Below, piece after piece: positions 12,108-22,208 of a stretch of 64,000 bases of DNA. The position numbers and the translations under genes are program-made. Each line of letters starts with the position of its first letter. Position 1 is the first letter of the stretch. The notes under the pieces are model-generated. The model saw nothing but the letters and a program-made list of their open reading frames with translations, made no database searches and was not told the DNA's origin. The stretch spans positions 95,644 to 159,643 of the forward strand of contig ML986699.1 in assembly GCA_010094045.1 (NCBI GenBank), written 5' to 3'. This DNA comes from Lojkania enalia (taxonomy: Eukaryota > Ascomycota > Dothideomycetes > Pleosporales).

Positions 12108-13399
12108 TTACGCCCTCGCCATCACGCCCCAGCAGCGGATGCGGTTGTCAGTGTAACCAGCGAATAATGTCTGACCGTCAGCGCTCCAGGCCAAGCTAAC
12201 GCACTCCGGCTCCCTACTCTTCTTGCCAACCTCCATATACTCGGGCTTAAGCTCGTCGACCTTGCTCTTCTTCTCAAGATCGAAGATAATGATGCTAGAG
12301 GCAGTGGCAGCGCACAGCCAATAGCGGTTGGGCGAGAAGACCAGGGCATGGATTTCGTCGCCGGCGGTGAGGGAGTAGAGGTGCTTGGACTCGTTCAAGT
12401 CCCAAAGCATGGTGGTTCCATCCTTGCCACCGGAGGCGCAAAGAGAGCCGTCAGGAGAGATAGTGACGGTGTTGATGTAGCCGGTGTGGCCGATGTGGTC
12501 AGTTTGGATGCGGCAGGTAGCGAGCTCCCAGACCTATCAAATTCTCGTCAGCTTCTGATAGGCGTAATTGAGCGATTAGTATCCGTAATATACAGATTTG
12601 TCGAGTCAGTGTGCCGGTGTTGTTTGTCTCATGGCCCGAAGGCTCTGAAGTAGCAAATACTAAAAGGAAAACCGATCATCATATATAGTTTGCAAGCAAA
12701 CCATGTAATTCGCATGCTAATATGAATTTTTAAACCCACCTTGACGAGCTTGTCCCAACCAGCGCTAACAATGACCGGGTTCTGGGGGTTCGGGCTAAAC
12801 CTCACGCAAGATACCCACTCCGTGTGGCCCTTGTCGGTGATGGTGTATTTACAGTCTCCGAGGGTGTTCCAGAGCTTAATTGTTCGGTCGCGGGAACCGG
12901 AGACGATCTGGCGGTTGTCGGCGGAGAAGGAAACGGAGAGGACGTCGTTGGTGTGGCCGACGAATCGTCGGGTGGTGACACCGGTCGAGAGCTCCCAGAG
13001 GCGGAGGGTCTTGTCCCAGGACGAAGAAAGAGCGTAGGCACCGTCGGAGGATATGACCTGTACGCAACAATTGTCAGCTCAGCCATTGCGCAGCTTCCAA
13101 GCCAGCCAATTGCGCTCAAGAGCGGGTATAACATACACAGTCGGAAACAATGTGGGAGTGGCCGTGTAGACTCCTCTTAGGGTAGCCGTACGAGGTCTCG
13201 TCGCGGGTGAGGTTCCAGATGATGAGGGTCTTATCCCTTGATCCGGAAAGGAGCATGTTTGGGCTGGTTAAGGTCAGTATTCCGTCGCAATGAACCTCCC
13301 AAGATTTTGGTGGACGCACTTCTCCAGAGATGTAGCTAGGGAGGTAACCCAGCCGGTGTGGCCCTCAAGGGTGCCTCGGAGAACCAACTGCTCGGCCAT
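12108..13399 (-). CDS. cpc2: RACK1/Cpc2 guanine-nucleotide-binding protein beta-like, ribosomal
   Basis: Seven-blade WD40 scaffold on the 40S ribosomal subunit, known as RACK1, Asc1 (yeast) and CPC-2 (Neurospora); it links translation to signalling and amino-acid control. Exons 13399-13320, 13263-13137, 13057-12740 and 12533-12108 give 316 residues, the usual length. Typical repeats are visible: [92 protein letters not shown] and [14 protein letters not shown]. Introns are 56, 79 and 206 bp; the 206-bp third intron (12534-12739) is much longer and carries a C/D snoRNA-like sequence described separately. Confidence 0.98.
12600..12688 (-). ncRNA. Probable U24-type C/D box snoRNA inside the RACK1 intron
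   Basis: Within the long third intron of the RACK1 gene the minus strand has a C box ATGATGA (12682-12676), then the sequence TATTTGCTACTTCAGA, and a D box CTGA (12609-12606), about 75-90 nt in all. Yeast ASC1, the orthologue, hosts snR24 (U24) in its intron, and TATTTGCTA is the 25S/28S rRNA-guide core I recall for U24. The second guide, before the D box, looks diverged and I find no clear terminal stem, so ends are approximate. Confidence 0.65.
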
Positions 13400-13967
13400 G
13401 ATATCTATAAGAGTGGCTGATGCTGTCGAAGGTAATGGAGCGCACTCAATGATGTTTTTGACAGTGGAGCGAGTATGGCAGCAATGTCGCGATGCCTGTC
13501 GAGGTGGCCGCACTTTCCGCTGTGGGCGCGCTAAACTGCTTCTGGATTGCGAAGCGAACACTTGCCAAGCCAAACAGCTTCTCTTTGTCATCAACCGTTG
13601 ATCGATCCACCGAGGCTGAGAGAAGAGACGGTGTTTACTGCACCGAGAATAGCACATGACGGAACATTTGTGTTTACGGATCGCTCATGTCCTATCAGCT
13701 TTCCATACAGACTACTGTATCAAACACTCGCTGAGACTAATCCGACCGGAACCCATAGCTCCCTTACATAAGACCTCTTTCTAGGTTTCCCGATGCTCAG
13801 CATCCGTGATTAACAAGTTCTCCCAACCAGCATTCCAAATAGCATATCACAAATATTCCCGCTAACTCCGGTGCCAAGGTTTTCAGCCTTAAGCAAGCTT
13901 CTCATATATATCTAGCCCCTCCTATCATAGTGGTGAGCCCTTTCCAACCATCTCTCTACCTAGCAAC
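13400..13967. other. Divergent promoter region RACK1 / NmrA-like gene
   Basis: 568 bp between two start codons. It should contain the 5' untranslated region and promoter of the highly expressed RACK1 gene; no specific site is claimed. Confidence 0.5.
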
Positions 13968-14900
13968 ATGGCGTGGATCACACCCAGCACCCAAATTCTA
14001 GTCATCGGCGCAGGCGAACTTGGAACCGCATTCCTACCACACCTTTCCGCGCTCCCGGACATTCACATCACTCTTGGTATCCGGACAATATCCAAATACA
14101 CGAAGCTCGCCAGCCTCAACGTGTCTCTTCTTGTTCTCGATATATCTGGCCCGTCTGACCAACTTGCAAAAACATTTGCAACCTACGATATTGTCATTTC
14201 CTGTACCGGATTTGGTCAGTCGCCTGAGACTGTCCATAAGCTTGCCAACGAGATTCTGGAGGCCGGAAAACTCAGAGAAGCAGAAGGCCGACCCCCTTTA
14301 TGGTTCTTTCCGTGGCAATGGGGAGCCGATTATGATGTAATCGGTGACGGAGAGGGGCTGATGCCACTGTTCGGAGCCCAGAAAGAGGTGAGAGATATGT
14401 TGCGGGAGAAGGCTGCGAATTCAAACGTCATCTGGACCATTGTATCAACAGGAATATTCATGAGCTTCTTATTCGAGCAGTTCTGGGGTGTTGTGGACAG
14501 AGAAGGCAACAACATCATAGTGAGGGCTTTTAGAGATTGGAATCACCAAGTTACAGTTACAGATGTTGACGATATTGGCCGGATTCTCGGCAGAATTGTT
14601 GCTGGGCATGTAGACAGTCGTAATCGCATTCTCTATGTAGCTGGAGATACTGTCTCTTACTCGCGACTGGCAGATGTTGTCGAGCGGCTTTCCGGGAAAG
14701 GGGTGAAACGGGAACAGTGGACGATCCCTTATTTAAAGAAGGAGGTGGATAACGATCCCGATAACATCATCAAGAAGTACCGCTTGGTGTTTGCAAGAGA
14801 CGGGGTATTTTGGGACAAGGAGCAGACGGTCAACTACAAGCTTAATGTCGAGCTTGTAGATGTAGAAACCTACTTGAAGCGACGACCTGGGTTGATATAA
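13968..14900 (+). CDS. NmrA-like / isoflavone-reductase-type NAD(P)-binding protein
   Basis: Atypical short-chain dehydrogenase fold of the NmrA/isoflavone reductase family, which includes reductases and redox-sensing regulators; a specific reaction cannot be named. Single exon of 310 residues. The dinucleotide motif GAGELG follows the first strand (ILVIGAGELG), and GIRTISKYTKL supplies the basic residues expected to bind NADP phosphate. DIVISCTGFGQ, FFPWQWGADYDVIG and TIVSTGIFMSFLFEQFWGVV are typical of the fungal members. The start ATG lies in a good context (aacATGG). It shares an upstream region with the RACK1 gene. Confidence 0.9.
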   Translation: MAWITPSTQILVIGAGELGTAFLPHLSALPDIHITLGIRTISKYTKLASLNVSLLVLDISGPSDQLAKTFATYDIVISCTGFGQSPETVHKLANEILEAGKLREAEGRPPLWFFPWQWGADYDVIGDGEGLMPLFGAQKEVRDMLREKAANSNVIWTIVSTGIFMSFLFEQFWGVVDREGNNIIVRAFRDWNHQVTVTDVDDIGRILGRIVAGHVDSRNRILYVAGDTVSYSRLADVVERLSGKGVKREQWTIPYLKKEVDNDPDNIIKKYRLVFARDGVFWDKEQTVNYKLNVELVDVETYLKRRPGLI

Positions 14901-15207
14901 TAATCATAATAAGATGCTACATATGGTATCGTGGCAGGAAAAAACTTTTTTTTTTTTTTCAAGCAACCATCAGCATTATCCCTCCAAAATATATCGAAAC
15001 TACGAGAACATATACATACAACATAGACAGGGGGACCATGCAGGTTGTGATTGCTCTCAAGCATGCAATTGACTCTATTATAATGTTAATGCTATGATTA
15101 AAGGTAAACTCAATCCTAGACTAACCTAGAAAGCCTGATCCTCGATTCCTTAAACTCCAGTCTCATATAACTCGCTGAGTATTTAAACCTTTATAGTAGC
15201 TCATGTT
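14901..15207. other. Convergent intergenic region
   Basis: 307 bp between the stop codons of the NmrA-like gene and the U1-C gene. Contains a run of A and T (about 14940-14960). Nothing else seen. Confidence 0.5.
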
Positions 15208-16072
15208 TTACTGGCCAGGGGCACTACTGCCAGGCATGGGAAAGTTGCGAGGTGGCATACCGCCTGGCGGAGGGAAAGGCGGGGCCATTCCAGGAGGGGA
15301 GCCAGCTTGGCCTGGCGGTGGAAATGGCGGGAAGGGCATGCCGCCTGGTCCCCCTTGCATGTTCGGCGGAAATGGAGGCATAGCGGGCGGCATGCCTGCA
15401 GGTCCGCCTGGTCCTGGTGGACCACCTGGAGGCATATTCGGTGGAGGAAACGGCATGTTCGGCGGCATATTTGGCGGTGCTGGATACATTAGTACTGATA
15501 AGAAGGGAATGATAGGGAACCTACGTCCTCCACGACCCATAGCGAATGGCGGCATACCAGGTGGCATCCCTGGCATACCTGTTTCTATTAGCGTACGATA
15601 GCATATACATTAAATGCGTATACTACCTGGTGGTGGAAAGCCTGGGAACGGTGGCGCTTGACCAGGGCCAAACCCACCCATTGGCGGTCCCCCCATTGGT
15701 TGGGCCAACGGATTTGCTTGGCCTTCTGAGTTGTACGCATCGGTTATAGAGTTTATCACAAGTTGCGTATGCTCGCTAGATATCTCTATATCATGATTTA
15801 GCTTTTGGCTAACCTTAAAAGTTGGTGAAGTCTGTACGCTCGTAGTACGATTGGACATTGCGCAGGTGATTTCGGCCACTATTATGTGCCTTGCGGACAC
15901 TCATTGAGTCGTGCGTGAGATAGACATCGCAGTAATCGCCTTCAGCCCATAGTCAGTGAGTGGAGGTACTCGTGAAGTTTGAAGCTTTGAGCTACGGGAA
16001 ACCTACAGAAGAGTAAAACAGAGTTAGTTGAAGGTAAAGCCTTGGATTGGGAAAATACTTATATTTTGGCAT
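15208..16072 (-). CDS. U1 small nuclear ribonucleoprotein C (U1-C)
   Basis: Zinc-finger subunit of the U1 snRNP that stabilises pairing with the 5' splice site. Start codon and MPKY lie at 16072-16061. Sure exons are 15939-15838 ([18 protein letters not shown] and [13 protein letters not shown]), 15785-15627 ([27 protein letters not shown]), 15578-15525 and 15479-15208, the last ones coding a Pro/Gly/Met-rich tail that is usual for the family. Introns of 52, 48 and 45 bp are canonical. The join of exon 1 to exon 2 is odd: the frame and the first zinc-binding Cys are restored only if exon 1 is 16 nt (16072-16057), which makes the intron start with AT instead of GT. With it the product is 200 residues. 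The canonical GTATTT donor two bases earlier breaks the frame. Confidence 0.9.
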
Positions 16073-16535
16073 TCTGAATAGGGTTTCTAAGTCTTTCCGT
16101 GTGCGTTGATTATGGGTCAGTCTACAGCGATAATGTAAATTACTGTGGTATGGAAGCATAACGCTGCGCGGATATCGATCCTGAGGAGAGCCGGCACGGA
16201 TAATGAATCCGCCGACAGACAGCCGCGTCACGTGAACGGCCCAGCACTTTGGAAGCCTGCGCTAATCGGAAAATCTTCACAAACACATACATGCAATTGT
16301 CACAAACTAAGTACAAAATTAAGTTTGCTAAAAGGTTTTTAAGATAGAAAATATGCCTATAACAGGTAAGTGGCCTTTGTTGTTTACAGCTAGAGTCTCG
16401 TCCTGCTCGAGCGTCTTTGGGCAAGGACTAAACAACTATAAATGCTAGCAGGAGCGTAGATGCCCACAATCAACACTGAAGTTTAACCAAAGTCTAAAGG
16501 GGGCTGGGCTAATTTTACTGCAAGTCAAAAATGTC
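16073..16535. other. Intergenic, upstream of U1-C gene
   Basis: Contains the promoter of the U1-C gene and the 3' flank of the CH-domain gene. No gene seen. Confidence 0.5.
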
Positions 16536-18613
16536 CTACTTCTGCCCGAATGGTCTAGGGCCAATAATCTGCCTCTTGCCTCCAAACCCGATCCCTGTAC
16601 CAACTCTATTCTGACTGTCGCCACCTATGTATCCGTACTGATTGACATCCCAAGTTTGACCTTCTCCCGTGCCAGCATTCGGGTCAACTGGTGCATTTTG
16701 CAATTCTTTTTGTGCTTCTTCCCACTCACGCTGGCGTTCCCTTTCCCGCTCCATTTCTCTTTCTAGCAGTGACCTTGAGGCCCAACCAGCCGCTTTAGTT
16801 TTCGTTTGGGATGCCGCACGGCGAGCATCTTCTGCGACCCGCTCGGAGGTTGACGTCAATTCCGGAGGAATGTAGCTCATAGGCTTAGACTGTACGGGAG
16901 CGGTATTTGATGCGAGATATCGGTCAGCGCGGTTTGTTTTCGCATAAGCTACAGGATCTGGAAGCGGTCGCGCAGAAGGCTCAGGGAGTGGGCGCGATGG
17001 GAGTGATGGCGGTGTCGGCTCAGGCAGAGGCCTAGGTTTTTGCGTTTCTCGCCACTGCTGTCGAAGGTATTCGCGCTCGTCCGCATTCGTCCACGAAGCC
17101 TGGCTCTCCTGGGGAGATGGCGCTCGGGGCGGAGGTCTAGGGCGGCTTCGTGAACGTTCCCGGGTTCGACTCTTTGACCTTGACCGCATCTTTCGACGTT
17201 CGTCTTCTCTCAGACGCTCCTCACGCTCAAGCTGGTACTGTCGCTCACGTTCCTTAGCTTCCTCCAGTTGTCGCTCCAATTCTCGAACACGTTCTCGCTC
17301 AGCACTGTATTCAGGATCGTTTTGACTGTTCCGTCTGCTCCGCGATACACTAGTTTGCTCTGCTTGGTACTGGCTAAGGAATTGACCTTTTAATCGGGCA
17401 TCGCTTCCAGCTCGCTTCCGCCGAGTCTCCTTCTCTATCCTCTCATGAGCCTCCCGTTCCACCCTCTGTCTCTGCTCCTCTTCCAGTTTCCACCGCCTTT
17501 CTTGTTCCTCCCATTCGCGCTTTTGCTTCTCTAGCTGCCGTTGCTCTGCCTCTCGCTGTTTCCGCGACTCTTCCTCCCAGCGTTGTTCTTCTTCAAGCCG
17601 CGCGCGTTCCTCTTCGGCTTCACGCTCAATGCGTCGCTTGTTCTCTGCTTCCTCCGCTAGAATTCGCAAACGCTCTTCTTCTGCCTCCTTCTCCCTCCTC
17701 TTTCGCTCTTTTTCGGCCAAGCTAGGTACGTGAGGTCCCGCACTAGTGATCTGCCGCCGCGCGCCGAACGCTATGCCCTGGTTCCCTTGACTCGCGCCGC
17801 CCATGTAGCCATACTGGTGAATGTTCCATGCCGGTGCTGTTATTCCCTCGTCAGCCTTTTTACTCCAGCTACTCACGCCGCCTGGGGGCGACTTAGGTAT
17901 ACCGTTGGAGGTTTTTGAGGAATTTGAACCTCCAGTAAGCGCTGGACTGAGGGCCCTCTCGGCGGGTGGTCGTGAAAGGGGGTTGAAGGTAGTTGAACTG
18001 CCAGTGTTGCTGGCTGTGCTGGGGCCCCTGCTTCGTCCGAATCCAGGAGATCCGAATGAGCCCGCGTTTGAGTACGCCCCACCCCCTGTGGTCGTAGGGC
18101 TCAATGGTCCGCCACCTGCGCGCCTAGGGCCTATAGTGGTCGGGAAATTAGAAGGATTGACGGCGTTGGCTACTCGACTGAAAGCGCCAAGACACTGCAG
18201 GACCTGCGCGGGGTCTTTGGACTCGTAAAGGTCGACAGTCAGGAATCTATCATGAGATGGCATGCTGAGGGGTGGCTGCTCGCAAGCACGCAGGAAGTGC
18301 GAAATGTTCTCCATTTGTATGAAAGGCATTGGCGACTTCTTGAATTTGACGCCAGGATTCGGTACGGCAAGATTGGCAAGCCTGCACGACAGTTAGCGAG
18401 CGAGGGCGAATGCGTAGCAGTAGGAGTGCACCGCGCATTTGCGTACCTGCACAACACTGTCCCGTCTTTGAGAGCATCGAGGAGATCTCCGGGCGGGAGC
18501 CGCTCTCCCAGGACGTCTTCTATCCAAGTCTTCGCCTCGTTTGCCGCCTGGGGAGTATATCTCCCTAAGCGCAGCTTCTTCATGTCTTGGTCTAGCGACG
18601 TCACAGACGCCAT
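16536..18613 (-). CDS. Calponin-homology domain protein with two calponin repeats and a charged coiled coil
   Basis: Probable actin-binding protein related to transgelin/Scp1. Exons 18613-18447 and 18381-16536 (65-bp intron) give 670 residues. Residues 1-130 form a type-3 CH domain: AKTWIEDVLGERLPPGDLL, LKDGTVLCRLANL and MPFIQMENISHFLRAC are the landmarks. Calponin-family repeats occur at about 238-268 (WNIHQYGYMGGASQ, GIAFGARRQI) and at the very C-terminus (WDVNQYGYIGGDSQ, GFGGKRQI). Between them lies a long Arg/Glu-rich predicted coiled coil (about 275-460) and an SR-like stretch (RSRSKSRTRERSRSRPR) followed by proline-rich sequence. The known yeast Scp1 is only about 200 residues, so this is the much longer filamentous-fungal form. 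It diverges from the complex I assembly gene with 356 bp between starts. Confidence 0.92.
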
Positions 18614-18969
18614 GGCGGGAGAGTTGGGCGCAAACGGGGCTTCTAGGCTTCGTTCGAATGTACGGCCGCGGGGGGAACGGAGGAGGTTTGCTGTGTTCGA
18701 TATATACAAAAGATGAGGCTAACCAAGTATAAGTGAAATAGCGTGTTCAGGATTGCGAGGAAGAGGGTGCGGTGCAGCGTCCGAGAGAAGACAGATTGTT
18801 GGAGTTGCATGCCAGCCCAGCACCGGGCAGGGATGGCGGTGGAGGGGGCGGCATGCGAGTAGCGGCGGTGCGCCCCAGCCACACTCTTTCGTCATTGGCC
18901 TGCGCGTGCGTCGACGGGTGCGCTCTTCGCCTCCGCGACAAGAGATTTCGAAGTCCAGCACGCCTAACG

Positions 18970-19791
18970 ATGCCGCCAACTCTTGGGCCCCTACGCAGTC
19001 TGTGGTACCGGTGGAAGATGATGCGGCTTCCCTGGAGGAAGAAGTGGCTGGTTGGTGAGCCAATTGCCTGTTCCTATGTGACATCCTCTTCCCTCCGCCA
19101 GCGGTTCCTCGCCGGCTCTTGTATGGCAGCAGCGGATGGAACTGACCATTCCAGGACTTGATCTCCAGGGGAACACGTACTGGGAGTTCAAGGACGCCCT
19201 GCACTCCCGCCGAACCCGCCGAATTGTCAAGTACAGCCAGTGGACGCACCATGGCGATGTCAACGTGCCTCGTCAGTACCCCGATCGCCACCCCACTCGA
19301 CTGCTCGCCTCCCTCAACTGACGGTTTCTTCAGCGCAATGGATGCAATGGCTCCGACACACCCGCTATGAGGTTCCCACCCTCGCCGAACAGCGCGACGA
19401 CATACGGAGGCAAGAGCGGATAAAAGTGCTTGCTGCGGAAGCCGACGCACGGTGGGCCTCAAAAGCTTCCGCTTTAGATGCGCCGGACAAGCAACAGCCC
19501 GTACAGATGCTTGAGTCGAGAGACACAAGGACTGGCATCCGTCAGATGAGCGCCACGCAGGAGGCCAGGGACATAGCCGAGCCGTTGCAGCATGTAGACA
19601 ATGCAAGTGGAGCTGTGAAGGAGAATCCCGACGTCCGACACCAACCCGAAGACACGCCGCCGCCATCAACAAAGTCGAGGCCGAGGACAGAACCTAGTGA
19701 GTCGCCATGGAAACAATCAATGAGGACTAACCCCGGCGATGAGTGGCAGCCTGAGAGCTGGGCCCCTAGTCCGGCGCGGAGAAGAGCATAG
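18970..19791 (+). CDS. Mitochondrial complex I assembly factor, NDUFAF2/NDUFA12 family
   Basis: Paralogue family of the complex I subunit NDUFA12; NDUFAF2 (mimitin/B17.2L) helps late assembly of NADH:ubiquinone oxidoreductase. Exons 18970-19054, 19155-19271 and 19334-19791 give 219 residues; introns are 100 and 62 bp. The joins restore WLVGLDLQGNTYWEF and GDVNVPPQWMQWLRHTR. Other landmarks are LWYRWKMMRLPWRKKWLVG at the start, RRIVKYSQWTHHGDV, EVPTLAEQRDDIRRQ and IKVLAAEADARWASKAS. The C-terminal third is low-complexity and ends GDEWQPESWAPSPARRR. A GTGAGT...CTAAC pair near 19696-19730 looks like an intron but using it breaks the frame, so I read through. Long minus-strand open frames here are shadows. 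Confidence 0.9.
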
Positions 19792-20297
19792 CATGGGCGG
19801 GTGCAGGGCCATGTGTACGAGTACTGAATACCCATGTACAACAGTGTCACATATTTCGATTGTAGTTTCTATCGTCTATGAAAATAATACATACAGTCCG
19901 TTTCAGTGAATAGCACCTGGAGACCATCTATTAGGACATCCATGGCCAATTTTCATTCAGTACCACTAGTCTTCGCAAGTCCCTCCCAACAGCACTACAT
20001 CAACCAAGGTAAATTAGTCGACCGTAGAAACCCACATATAAAAAGGATATTCCCCCAATTCCCACCGTTATTTTCGTTCTATTTCAGTAGATTTCCTTTG
20101 ATATATTCTTGAGCGTCCCCTGGTAGAGTTGTAATCTCTAAAGCCGACATATTCTACTTTAGGTTTGTTTAACTTCTTTCCCCTTTCACACACACGCCTG
20201 GAAAAAAGAATTTTGAACAGAGGAGATGGCCTTGGTACGTGGCCCATATCTGAAACATTCTCGTTCGTTCTAGCTGTGGTACACATTTCGCGGAGAC
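19792..20297. other. Intergenic
   Basis: 506 bp; 3' flank of the assembly-factor gene and promoter of the F-box-like gene. No other feature seen. Confidence 0.5.
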
Positions 20298-21440
20298 ATG
20301 GAGAACTCGAATCACTGTTGTATTAATACATCTAACGATGATGATTCACAAAAATCATCAGTAACTAGCATCGTCCCAAGACTTTTCGACCTACCTGGTG
20401 AGATTCTAATAAACATCCTCGAACAAGCAATCGGACCATTCACCAGACCAGAACAACATCTCCAGACTCGAAACAGAGAAGGAAAACCACACGCCGAATC
20501 ACTAGTCACGTTCTCCTCCTACAACTGCCTCGACGAAAACGGCAACGATGTCATCTTCACCCACCTCGCTGCCTCAAAAGACCCCTTTATAAAACATCAT
20601 CTCTCCGCCCTCCTCCATCGTTCCTGGAAGCTATTCTACCGCATCGAGGACTTTTACTACGTCCACGCTTCCACGTACCGCACCAACACATACACGACCC
20701 CGGCTCCCGCTCACATCTCCACGCGTCCCGGAACCCCCGTAGCACCACTCCAAACAACAAGCTACCACGGTCTCACCAAAATACATCTAGACATGCCAAT
20801 GGAACATTACTTCGCCCTCTTCCGCGTAACAGTGCCTCCATTTAGTAGTACATACTGGACCGAAACGTCGAATCTGCACTTCAGCCTCGGCGCTGGGAGC
20901 CTTCTAGTCCATACCCAGCGCCTCGTCCTCGACTTCAGCGACCGGTATGACCGGGATAATTTCTGGTACAGCATCGACGTGCTGGTCTGGGAAGACCCAG
21001 AGCCCACCTGGCGATCGAATACGTGTTTACGGGGGGTGGTTGTGGATTGGATACTAAGCTATGCCTGGCATTATGGCTTGCTGCAACATATTGGGACGAT
21101 TGAGCTGGAGGGTGAGATACAGATGTGGGTAAGGGAGAAGTGGGAGGGAATCTTTGGGAGGCATGGGGCGGAGGCGTTTGTCGTTGGAAGGGAGGATATT
21201 GAAAGCATTGAGACGAGGGGACTGGAATCTGCGTCGCAGAGTGAGGTGCCGTGGAATCGAATCGAGCATTATCCGCCAACGTGTATATGCAAGGTTCCGT
21301 GCGAGACGTTGGTGGGGAGGAATTTGCTGATTGAGGAAGGATGGGATACTGGGCTTGAAGGCGGAGTTGCTAGCCCGGTTGGTAGTTGGTATCTTGCGGC
21401 GGGTGTGGAAGAGCCATGTTATGCGGGTTTTTGGGATTAG
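20298..21440 (+). CDS. F-box-like hypothetical protein
   Basis: Single-exon gene of 380 residues. Near residue 30 the sequence LFDLPGEILINILEQAIG resembles the first helices of an F-box (LPxEILxxI), which would bind Skp1 in SCF ubiquitin ligases. The rest has no repeat or domain I can name; it contains SALLHRSWKLFYRIEDFYYV and Trp-rich stretches (TWRSNTCLRGVVVDWILSY, WVREKWEGIF) seen in lineage-specific fungal F-box-like proteins. The target is unknown. Codon use and the open length support a real gene. No introns were needed. Confidence 0.75.
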   Translation: MENSNHCCINTSNDDDSQKSSVTSIVPRLFDLPGEILINILEQAIGPFTRPEQHLQTRNREGKPHAESLVTFSSYNCLDENGNDVIFTHLAASKDPFIKHHLSALLHRSWKLFYRIEDFYYVHASTYRTNTYTTPAPAHISTRPGTPVAPLQTTSYHGLTKIHLDMPMEHYFALFRVTVPPFSSTYWTETSNLHFSLGAGSLLVHTQRLVLDFSDRYDRDNFWYSIDVLVWEDPEPTWRSNTCLRGVVVDWILSYAWHYGLLQHIGTIELEGEIQMWVREKWEGIFGRHGAEAFVVGREDIESIETRGLESASQSEVPWNRIEHYPPTCICKVPCETLVGRNLLIEEGWDTGLEGGVASPVGSWYLAAGVEEPCYAGFWD

Positions 21441-22208
21441 CCGTATTGTATTGCATCTTGAAGAGAAGATCCGATGGAATCGCGCCCTAGAGTCGGCATA
21501 TGCTGCTTTATAACCCTTTGCACGTTATCTTTACTATCAAAACTTATTTACTTTTGATTTTTCTTTTAGGCACTGGTCTTGATTGCATTTCACGAACAAT
21601 GTCTTCACGACTGCTTTACGCCACCCTCCTAAGTCAAAAACTGTCCTATTCATACACTCCCCTCTGGATCAGCGTAGTAAATGGCCGAATAGTACCAAGT
21701 ATATCGAATCCCTATATCCGGAAACACAACTTGACGCACACAATAGCACAGGGCTCAATCACAGCAGTATATTTCACTTATAGGGCTTACAACCGGCTAT
21801 AGCACTTTCTCCTCACTCTTGAATATCATACCAATACAATCCACTCTAGGATAGCACGGGGAGAGGACGCAGGAATAATGTTGAGCCGGATCAAGATTCT
21901 TAACGACTAAGAATTCTTTTAGCACACTGAGAGCATATTAGATTAGGAAGATGCAATGGGATAGTCTCTATTTGTTCTAACTATCTAACTACGAAATACG
22001 CAGTTTTCACTAGGCTCTTAATGCATGCTGACGCTATGCTCTACGCCAAGCAGGCTTATTGATCTGTAAATGATGGTATAGAATAACTAACGCCTGGTCT
22101 GACCATTTTAAACGCCGATCATGCCATGATAACCGATATCCTAACGCCGTGGCGAAACTATAGATAGTCTCGTACATTTCCATAACCTAAGCAAGCCGTC
22201 TATGCCGC
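21441..22208. other. Convergent intergenic region
   Basis: 768 bp between the F-box-like gene and RTF1. Short open stretches at 21500-21802 have no recognisable content. Confidence 0.5.

Noticed and set aside
15203..15601. Gly-rich plus-strand open frame
   Set aside because: Antisense of the Pro/Gly/Met-rich tail of U1-C; the tail is what the family has.
18719..19672. 317-codon minus-strand open frame
   Set aside because: It is the shadow of the plus-strand complex I assembly gene, whose exons carry family motifs and proper introns; the minus frame has no resemblance and odd composition.
19696..19742. Intron-like segment (GTGAGT, CTAAC) in the last exon of the assembly-factor gene
   Set aside because: Removing it shifts the frame to an immediate stop and loses the family-like GDEWQPESWAP end.
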